Source: Salinibacterium sp. M195
GTDB taxonomy: Bacteria; Actinomycetota; Actinomycetes; Actinomycetales; Microbacteriaceae
DNA: 64,000 nt
Reading direction: 5' to 3'
NCBI RefSeq assembly: GCF_019443965.1
Contig: NZ_CP040814.1
Coordinates: 620,001 to 684,000 of the forward strand
A model generated the notes under the pieces. It made no database searches, was not told the origin of the DNA, and saw only the letters and a list, made by a program, of their open reading frames with translations. The position numbers were made by a program, and so were the translations under genes. Shown here piece after piece: positions 51,831 through 62,100 of this stretch (the stretch's first letter is position 1; each line of letters begins with the position of its first letter).

Positions 51831-53192
51831 GTGCAGAACGAGAACGCTCAATCTGAGCGACCGCCGCGCCGAGCGCGATTTTCGTTGATGCGGGCGATTG
51901 CTACCGCGGTAACTTTTGGCCTTCTCGTCACGGGAATCACTGTTATCCCCAACGTTCCGGCTGAAGCCGCCGTAGTGCAGTGGGGCACCAACGCTGGCAC
52001 GTCTCCGAACTACCAGACCACCGTCAACGGTGACTTCGTGATGGCCGGTAACGGCGTTCTTGAGTGTCTGGGTGCCTACTTCAACGGTATTGGCAACTGT
52101 ACAGATCTGCACTCTGCGTCAGGCGGCAACAGCAGCACAGCCAACGACAATTTTTATTTGCAGAACTCGAATACAGTCTCGGGATTCACGACGAACTCAA
52201 GCTCCGCCAACATAACGATCCCCGCCGGTGCTTCGGTTAACAAAGCTTTTCTGAGCTGGAGTGCCAACACCGGAACGTACACCGGCAGCGGTCAAGACAC
52301 GTGCACCGTCCCTAACTCGGGCCGCGGCACAGCAACCCTGCCTGCAGGATCCGCTACCGGGTACCGCACCCAGCCAGCGAAAATCAAGGTGGGAGCAGCG
52401 GGCGCCGTCACGTCTGTTGCACCTGCCAGCGTGCTCGAAGACCCCACGGGAACCACCTCGGCGCTCTACTACAGCGCAAGTGCTGATGTCACGAGCGCCT
52501 TTGCCGGTGCCGCAACCGGAACGCCGCTTACAGTCTCTGCTGGCGATATCTGGACCCCGCAGGGCGCTGGTTGTTACGCCGGCTGGAGCCTTACCGTCGT
52601 CTATGACTACGGCATCTACATTCCCAGCAACCTCGACTCGGCACCTCACCGCATCATCTTCTACGAGGGTCACGTGCGCATGACCGCAGCTGAGGCGCCC
52701 CTCACTGTTGCTTTCAACGGATTCAGCGCTGTGGCGGCCGGAACGCGCGCTGGCTACACACTGTTCGAGGGCGACCGAGTCATTCAGGGTGATAAAGCTG
52801 AGTACTCGCGCGGTGGCGGCAATTTCTCGCAAATATCAAATAGCGCCGGAAATACAAACAACATCGGTATCGGCAGAGGAGAGGGCTCTGTGCGCTACAC
52901 AGCCTTTACTGACACCGGACCCTTTACTAACCAGAGTGTGGATGTTGCGACCACCGATTTGCCGAATGTTCAAGCCGGAGACAGCTCTGTTAATCTCCGG
53001 ATGAGCACAAGCGGTGACTCGTATTTGCTGCGCAACGTCATCCTGTCGGTGCCGAGTGCGGGAATCAACATCTCTAAGACTTTTAACGGCACCCTCGATC
53101 AGCAATCACGCACGGCAACCGAAGTCGCAACCTTCACTGTCACGGTGACGAACTCCGGCGTCGGAACTCTGCAAAAACATCACTATTGCTGA
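51831..53192 (+). CDS. Giant secreted repeat protein, N-terminal part (frame ends at a likely frameshift)
   Basis: As written, 453 residues from GTG 51831, which follows GGGGGAGAAAG. A basic N-terminus ('RPPRRARFSLM') and hydrophobic signal ('IATAVTFGLLVTGITVIP') end at 'PAEAA', a signal-peptidase site. Then comes an all-beta domain ('VLECLGAYFNGIGNCTDLH', 'AGCYAGWSLTVVYDYGIYIPSNL', 'PHRIIFYEGHVRMT') and the first half of a DUF11-like repeat ('EVATFTVTVTNSGVGTL'). The frame then runs into TGA at 53190-53192. Removing one A from the A5 run at 53173-53177 restores the repeat and joins it to the open frame that continues to the window end. So this is most likely one gene with a one-base error or mutation. 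Confidence 0.82.
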   Translation: MQNENAQSERPPRRARFSLMRAIATAVTFGLLVTGITVIPNVPAEAAVVQWGTNAGTSPNYQTTVNGDFVMAGNGVLECLGAYFNGIGNCTDLHSASGGNSSTANDNFYLQNSNTVSGFTTNSSSANITIPAGASVNKAFLSWSANTGTYTGSGQDTCTVPNSGRGTATLPAGSATGYRTQPAKIKVGAAGAVTSVAPASVLEDPTGTTSALYYSASADVTSAFAGAATGTPLTVSAGDIWTPQGAGCYAGWSLTVVYDYGIYIPSNLDSAPHRIIFYEGHVRMTAAEAPLTVAFNGFSAVAAGTRAGYTLFEGDRVIQGDKAEYSRGGGNFSQISNSAGNTNNIGIGRGEGSVRYTAFTDTGPFTNQSVDVATTDLPNVQAGDSSVNLRMSTSGDSYLLRNVILSVPSAGINISKTFNGTLDQQSRTATEVATFTVTVTNSGVGTLQKHHYC

Positions 53193-56100
53193 CGACCAAA
53201 CGAACTGTGTGCGCGCTCTGACTGGAGTCACCCTTGCTCCGCTGCAGTCGTATACCTACACCTGTACGGCGAACGGTCCGACGAGTGCCAGCTACGACAC
53301 CACCGCAACGGCGTCAGCCTCGACGGTGGTCGGTGCGAACTCCGCGACCGGAAGTGACTCGACACGAGTGCTGCTTTCGGCCATCGCGCTGACCAAGACG
53401 AGCGCGCTCGCCGGTGGTGCAACGGGTCGCGCAGGCGACACCCTCAACTACACGTTCACGGTCCGCAACAGCGGAGATTCGCCGCTGACTGGAGTGGCTG
53501 TCGCTGACCCGCTCCCTGGATTGTCCGCAATCACCTACACCTGGCCGACCGGTACCGCTGGGGCGCTCGCCCCTGGAGCATCGGCAACGGGCCAAGCAAC
53601 CTACACGCTTACCCAGGCTGACGTAGATGCCGGTTCGATCGCGAACACCGCGACCGCAACTGGCACTGATGCGGATGGCGGAATAAAGCCGACGGCTACG
53701 GCAAACCGCACAACTCCCATCCCTGTCAACGCGCTATTCGCTACGACGAAGTCGGCGACGTACGCGGGCGCTGGGGTCGGCAACGTTGGCGATACCGTCA
53801 ATTACGCCTTCTCCGTGAAGAACACCGGAAATGTGACCCTCACTTCGGTGGTGCTCGCTGACCCACTGCCTGGACTCTCCGCTCTTGCGGTGACGTGGCC
53901 AGGAACATCCGGCCGACTAGCCCCGGGGCAGACGGCGACAGCAACAGCCACCTATACCGTCACCCAAGCGAACGTCAACGCCGGCAAGATCGTCAACCAA
54001 GCGAACGTCTCCGGTCGGACGCCGAAGAACGTTGCCGTGAGTGGAGTCAGTAACGAAGTGACGTTGGCAACGGCGCCAGCAGCTCCCGCGCTCACAACAA
54101 CGAAATCGGGCACGGTCGCCAACCCCAAGGGTGTTGGCAGCGTCGCCACCTACAACTTCAGCGCGAAGAACACCGGTAATGTCACCCTCACCGGAGTCGC
54201 GATTGCTGACCCGCTTACCGGGCTTTCCCCTCTGACCTACTCGTGGCCGGGAACCGCAGGAACTCTGGCTCCGGGCCAGACCGTGACCGCCACCGCGACG
54301 TACACCGTGAAACAGTCCGACGTGGATGCTGGTCTGGTGCGCAACACGGCCACCAGCTCGGGAACATCTCCCGGCGGCACGGCCGTGACTGCGGCATCCC
54401 CTCGCGTTGACCTTCCCCTGCAGACTCGCGTGCCTGCCGTTTCTCTCGCGAAATCCGGGGCGCTCGCGGGCGGCTCGTCAGCAGGCAGCACCGTCAACTA
54501 TTCCTTCGTTCTCACCAACTCTGGCAATGTGACGCTCACGAATGCTGGCATCACTGACCCACTATCTGGCCTCTCGGCCATCGCGTACGGCACGTGGCCG
54601 GGCACCGTTGGCACCCTTGCTCCCGGCCAGTCCGTCACTGCCACGGCAACGTACACAGTGAAGCAATCGGATGTCGACGCCGGCGCAGTCGTGAATAGCG
54701 CGACCGCAAAGGGAACCCCTCCCACCGGAGCTGACGTCACGCGCGCGACTCCCGCGACCGTTCCGATCACGGCCGACGCCAAGATGGTCGTCACCAAGTC
54801 GGGGGCGTACACAACAGGGTCCGGCGCAGTCGGCTCAGTGGTCACGTACGCCTTCAGCGTCAAGAATGACGGAAACGTCACGCTCAGCCAGGTTGCTCTC
54901 GCCGACCCGCTGTCTGGTCTTAGCTCAATCTCAGTAACGTGGCCCGGCGCGACCGGAGTACTCACTCCCGGTCAGACGGCTACGGGCACCGCGACGTACA
55001 CGGTCAAGCAGTCCGACGTAGATGCCGGGTCGGTTAAGAACACGGCAACCGCTACGGCTAAGACACCGGCCGGTGTCTTAGTGACCCAGCCCTCCGCCGA
55101 GTCTGTTGTGCCCACGGTCGCACCGACCCGCGTCATCACCACCACGAAGTCGGCTGCAATTGCCGGCGCCGGAACCGGCAAGCTCGGCGATGTCATCGCC
55201 TACTCGTTCACCGCGAAGAACAACGGTAACGTCACACTCTCCGGTGTCACGATCGCTGACCCGCATGCCGGACTCTCGGCGCTGACCTATGCCTGGCCCG
55301 GCGCCACAGGTGTGTTGGCGCCCGGCCAGACAGTCACCGCGGTCGCGACCTACACGATCAAGCAGTCCGATGTCGATGCCGGAACGGTGAAGAACATCGC
55401 CACCGGTAGCGGAACCCATGGCGGCACCACGGTCAGTAGCCCCTCGCCCGAGATCACTGTTCCGACCGTCACGGCGAACCCCGTTATCACGACGCTCAAG
55501 TCGGGTGCGCTTGCCGCCGGTTCGACCGGCCGCGCTGGCGACACCGTGAACTTCACGATCAAGCTCACCAACTCGGGCAACGTCACCCTGACGTCGGTGT
55601 CGGCAACCGACACGCTCCCCGATCTCTCGGCGCTCACCTACGGCACCTGGCCGTCGGGCACCGCCGGAACGCTCGCGCCCGGACAGTCGGTTACGGCCAC
55701 CGCTACCTACACGCTCAAGCAGTCAGACGTGGATGCCGGCTCGGTATCGAACACCGCCACCGGTTCAGGCACCCCGCCCACCGGCGCCGCCGTCACCAGC
55801 GTCAGCCCCGCCACAGTTCCGATCACTGCTGGCCCAGCCCTCACCGTCTCCAAGTCGGGCGCAGTCACGACCGGAAACGGTTCCGTCGGCGACACCGTGA
55901 CGTTCTCCTTCGTGGTGCGCAATACTGGCAACGTCACCGCCACCGGCGTCGGCATTACCGATACGCTTCCGGACCTCTCCGCAGTCACCTTCGGCACCTG
56001 GCCGAGTGGCACGGCGGGCACGCTGGCTCCGAATACTCAGGTCACCGCAACGGCGACCTACGAGATCAAGCAGACTGACGTTAACGCTGGCTCTGTTGAG

Positions 56101-59100
56101 AACACGGCTACGGCATCCGGATCAACGCCGACCGGGGGAACGGTGACGGCGACCTCGCCGCGGGCCGTTGTGCCGACCGTCGCGCCGTCGCCGTCTATCA
56201 CCACCACGAAGACGGCCAGCGTTGCGGGCACGGGTGCCGTTGGCGATGTCATCACGTACACCTTCACCGCCAAGAACACCGGTAACGTCACGCTGAAGGG
56301 CGTGACAATCGCTGACCCGCTCACTGGTCTCTCGGCACTGACCTACGGCACCTGGCCGGGTTCCACGACGGGAACGTTGCAGCCCAACTGGGAGGTCACC
56401 GCCACGGCGACCTACACAATCGTGCAGTCCGATGTCGATGCTGGCTCGGTCAAGAACCTCGCAACCTCGACGGGCAACTTCGGCACTACAGCCGTCAGTG
56501 ATCCTTCACCTCAGGTGACGACTCCGACGATCGCCTCCGTTCGCACGATCTCTCTCGCGAAGACCGGCGTTCTTGCTACGGGTGCTACGGGCGTCGCGGG
56601 CGACACCGTCAATTACACCTTTGTCGTTCGCAACACGGGTAACGTCACGCTCACGAGCGTGGGAGTCACCGACCCGCTTCCCGGCCTCACCGCCGTCACC
56701 TTCGGTACGTGGCCCAGCGGAACTGCAGGCCGCCTGCTGCCCAACACGCAGGTCACTGCCACGGCAACCTACATTTTGAAGCAGTCGGATGTCGATGCCG
56801 GCTCGGTAGCGAACACGGCAACGACGCGCGGTACCCCTCCCACCGGTGCAGCCGTATCCGCTACGAATCCGGCCACCGTTCCGGTTGCGGCTAACGGTGC
56901 TCTCGCCGTGGCGAAAACGGGTGCCGTTACTTCGGGCACCGGCGGAGTCGGCAGCACGATGACCTTCTCGTTCACGATCACGAACCCCGGCAACGTCACC
57001 ATGACGGGGGTCGCCATTGCGGACTCGCTCGTGGGGCTCTCGGCACCCGTCTACACCTGGCCCACCGCGACTGCCGGGCGTATTGCTCCGGGCGAGACAG
57101 TGACAGCAACGGCCACCTATACGGTGAAGCAGGCTGACGTCAACGCTGGCTCGGTATCGAACACGGCGACCGTCTCGGGCAAGACTCCGACAAATGCAAC
57201 GGCCACTTCTGCGCCGTCGACCGCCAACGTGCCCACGATCACTGGTGCGCCTCAGCTCGCCACCACGAAGTCAGCGAACGTGACCTCGGGTGCCAAAGCT
57301 GGCGACTCGATCACGTACTCGATCGCCATCTCGAACACCGGCAACCAGACCATCACTGGTGTAACGCTCACCGATTCACTCGCGGGACTCTCCACTCCGG
57401 CCATCACGTGGCCTGGTGTTGCGGGCACTCTCGCACCGGGACAGACGGCCACCGCCCTCGCAAGCTACACCGTGAAGCAGTCGGATGTTGATGCTGGCTC
57501 GATCGCCAACACGGCGTCAGCAGCGGGAACAGCTCCGGGCGCGACTCCCGTCAGCGATGACTCCAACCCCGTGGTGACGACGACCGTTACCCCGGCCCCA
57601 ACTCTCTCGCTCGTGAAGTCGGGCACGCTGCCGGCCGGATCCACGTCCGTTGCTGGCGAGGTCGTCACGTACAGCTTCGTCATCCGCAACACCGGCAACG
57701 TCACGATCACGGGTGCCGCGGTCAGCGACCCACTCTCTGGTCTTTCGTCGATCACTTACGGCACGTGGCCTTCGGGAACAACCGGAACGTTGGCGCCGAA
57801 CACTCAAGTGACCGCCACCGCTACTTACACGGTGAAGCAGACGGATGTCGACGCGGGTTCGATCGCGAACACCGCGACCGCAACGGGAACGGGTGTGAGC
57901 GGCGGCGCCGCTACTCCGAAGACCAGCAGCGCCACGGTTCCGCTCGCCTCGACCGCGAAGCTCACCGTCTCGAAGACTGGTGCCGTTGCTGCGGGCGCAA
58001 ACAAGGTCGGCGACACGGTCACCTTCTCGTTCGTCGTCAAGAACACCGGAAACGTCACTCTTTCGAGCGTCGGCATCGCCGACACTCTTGCGGATCTCTC
58101 GGCTGTCACGTTCGGCACCTGGCCGGGCGGCACGACGGGAGTCCTCGCTCCCAACGCGCAGGTAACCGCAACGGCGACCTACACAATCAAGCAGTCTGAC
58201 GTGAACGCTGGCTCTGTGAAGAACACGGCCACGGCATCCGGAACTCCGCCATCAGGCCCCGTTGCTACGGCAACGTCGACGCAGGCTGTCGTGCCCACTG
58301 TTGCTGCTTCGCCAGCGCTCGTTACGACCAAGAGTGCCGTTGTCGGTGGCACCGGAACCGGCGCTATCGGCGACACGATCACCTACACGTTCACGGCACG
58401 CAACGCCGGTAACGTCACGCTCACGGGTGTCACATTGACCGACCCGTTGACCGGACTCTCCACCCCGACCTACGTGTGGTCAGGTGGTGTCAGCGGCCAG
58501 CTCAACCCGAACGCAACCGTCACCGGAACCGCCACCTACACAATTGCTCAGGCGGATGTCGACGCCGGTTCGGTCAAGAACATTGCGACAGCAACGGGCA
58601 CGCCTCCCACTGGCGCTGCTGTGACTGCCCCGTCGCCGCAGGTCGTAACGCCGACCATTGCGTCAGCACCGAAGATCGGTGTGACGAAGTCGGGCGCTCT
58701 CGCGCCGGGTGCGCAGGGCGTTGCTGGTGACGTTGTCACGTGGAGCCTCACGCTCACGAACTCGGGCAATGTGACCCTCACCTCGGTGGCAGTCACTGAC
58801 ACCCTGCCGGACATTTCAGCAGTGAGCTACGGCACCTGGCCCTCAACGGCAGGAACCTTGGCTCCAGGCCAGAGTGTTTCCGCCACGGCCACGTACGTTC
58901 TGAAGCAGGCCGATATCGATGCCGGCGCTGTGTCGAACACGGCCAACGGTGCGGGAACCCCGCCGCGCGGATCACCCGCAACAGCGACTGCTCCGGCAAC
59001 ACTTCCCCTCGCATCGAACTCGACCGTCACGCTCGACAAGACCGCCGCCATTGTTTCTCCCGGCACGGGTGTCGTGGGCGACACCATCCGCTACACCTTC

Positions 59101-62100
59101 ACTGCGGAGAACACCGGAAACGTCACGCTGACCAACGTGATCATCGCCGACCCGCGTCCCGGTCTCAGCGCGCTGACCTACGGCACCTGGACGAGCGGCA
59201 CCGTTGGCCGCCTTGCTCCCGGACAGACCGTGACGGCGACTGCCGACTACGTCATCCGTCAGGCTGACCAGAACGCTGGTGTTGTGAACAACACGGCTTC
59301 CGTCTCGGGCAAGCCGCCCGTTGGGCCGAACACGACAGCATCGTCTGCCGCTGTTGCGACGCCGACCGCCACCCGCGTTCCCGGCATCCTGACTACCAAG
59401 ACCTCGAGCGCTGCCGGAGCCGCTGCCGTTGGCGATGTCATCACGTACACGATTACGGTTCGCAACACGGGAAACACGACCCTCACCTCGGTGTCGGCGA
59501 GTGACCCGCTCTCGGGACTCAGCACGCTCACCTACGGCGCCTGGCCCGGTGGCGTGACTGGAACGCTGCAGCCAAGCACACAGGTTGTCGCGACCGCGAA
59601 GTACACGATCAAGCAATCCGATGTGAACGCCGGTTCGGTCACGAACACGGCAACAGGTCAGGGCACCTCTCCCTCTGCGGGTGTCATCACGGACCCCTCT
59701 GACGAGGTCGTCACGCCTACAGTCGCTGCGAACCCAGTTGCCACGTTTACGAAGACTGGCGCACTCGCTCCGGGCTCGGTCGGCCTCGCCGGCGACACCA
59801 TCACCTACACCTTCACGACGAAGAACACGGGAAACGTCACGCTCACAGGCGTGGGTGTCACCGATCCGCTCCCCGGTCTTGGCACGATCTCCTCAACGTG
59901 GCCAGGCGCCACGGGTGTGCTCACTCCGGGTCAAACCGTCACCGCTACCGCCAACTACACGGTGAAGCAGTCCGATGTGGATGCTGGCTCCGTCAGCAAT
60001 ACCGCAACGCTCAGCGCTACCCCGCCCTCCGGGACACCGTTCACCGAGACTGATTCGGAGACGGTGTCGATCACGGCTACCCCGCGCATCGAAGTCGAAA
60101 AGACATCCGAAGTTATTGGCGACGGGGCACTCGGCGACACCGTTATCTTCACGATGACGATGCGCAACACGGGAAACCAGACCCTGACTGTTGTCACGCT
60201 GATCGACAGCCTGCCCGGTCTCGCTGCGCCCACCTTCGTCTGGCCAGGAGCAGATAACGAGCTCGCGCCCGGAGAGACCGCGGTAGCGACGGCCTCCTAC
60301 GTTATCGATCAAGATGACATCAATCTCGGAACAGTAACGAACACGGCGACCGTGAGTGCACAGCCTCCAGGGGGAGCGCCCGAGGTGAACGCGTCTTCTG
60401 GCCCCGTGACCGTGGCGACTGGTCTGCAGCGTCCAGAGCTGACCACGACGAAAACAGTGTTGCCCGCTAACGTGCCGAGCCCTGCCGCTGTCGGGGCTGT
60501 AATCCCCTACGACTTCACGGTGAAGAACACGGGTAACGTCACGGTAGAAAACCTCGTGCTGAACGACCCACTCCTGGGTGCGTCAACGCCCACGCTCTCG
60601 TCGACCACCCTGTTGCCAGGTGAGACAGCCACGGCGACCGCGAATTACACGATCACTCAGGCCGACGTTGATGCTGGTGCGGTCACGAACACCGTGAAGT
60701 CTCAAGGAACCTTGCTCGGCGCAGTACCGATCGAAAGCCCTGTGGCTTCGGTGACGACGCCGACAGCGCCTGCTGCCCCCGGTATCTCGGTCACGAAGGC
60801 CGGCACCGCCGCTCAGGACGCAGGCGACCTGATCGACTGGACCTTCACCGTTACCAACACCGGAAACGTCACCCTCAGTGGCGTAACCCTTAACGATGCT
60901 CTTGCCGGCGTGACGCCCGTCTTCGGAACCTTCCCCAGCGGAATCTCCGGTCAGCTGAACCCCGGCGATAGCGTCTTGGCAACCGCTGACGACTACGTCG
61001 TGACGCAGGCGGATGTCGACGCGGGCTCCGTCGTGAACACCGTGACCGCATCCGGTACTCCGGCGCGCGGTGCTGTCGCCAATGCGACCACCGCTGCGAC
61101 CGTGCCGCTGGCTCCCGATGCGGGAATCACGATCGTCAAGGCAGAAGACGTGACTCCGGCCGCGCGCGGTCTCGGCGACCCCGTGAACTTCACGTTCACC
61201 GTGACCAACACGGGTAACGTCACGTTGAGCTCGATCAGCATCATCGACGAACTCGATGGTGTCTCGGCGATCTCGTACGACTGGACAGGCAACCCCTCCC
61301 AGACTCTCGCTCCCAATGCTGTGCTGACCGCGACCGCGACGTACACCCTCACGCAGGACGACATCGACCGTGGCTTCGTCGATAACGACTCAAGCGTGCT
61401 CGCTTCGACTCCTGCTGGAGCGATCCTCGATCAGCCTTCCAACACCGTTACGGTCGCCACTGAAACGTCCGCCCCGGTTCTCGTGACGACCAAGGACGCC
61501 GTGCTCAACGGCACCGGTGTTGTCGGCGACACGATCAGCTACACGATCACGATGCTGAACGGCGGAAACGTCACCGTGACGGATGCCGCGATCACCGACT
61601 CTCTCGCTGGCCTCAGCGCTCTCGTCTACGGCGAGTGGCTTTCTGGTGTGGACGGCGAACTGGCTCCCGGCGAGTCCGTCTCTGCCACCGCGAACTACAC
61701 GATCACTCAGGCGGATGTCGACGCTGGCTCGGTCAGCAATGTCGCGTCCGGCGATGCCAAGTCCGCTCGCGATGGCGCAGCGGTTACCGATGACTCTCCT
61801 GCCGCGGTTACGCCTCTCGTCACGCAGTCTGCTGCTATTTCGGCAACAAAGACCGGTGCGTTGGAGTCAGGCGCCGAGGGCGAGGCCGAGGACATCGTCG
61901 AGTTCTCCTTCACCATCACGAACGACGGCAACGTCACGTTGACCGGTGTGACCCTGACGGACCCGCTCGCTGACCTTTCTGCCATCACCTACACGTGGCC
62001 CACCGCGACTGATGGTGTGCTCGCGCCGGGAGCAACGGCTACTGCTGTCGCAACCTACGAGCTCAAGCAGAGCGATGTGGACTCCGGTTCTGTCGTCAAC

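Noticed and set aside
53172..53178. Programmed ribosomal frameshift at CAAAAAC
   Set aside because: The heptamer looks like a -1 slippery site, but slipping back leads to an early stop; the long frame needs a +1 shift. A one-base indel is simpler.
54498..54965. Many regularly spaced minus-strand open frames opposite the repeat array
   Set aside because: They recur because the coding strand repeats every ~352 bases; each is the complement of the same repeat and none has a ribosome-binding site or protein motif.
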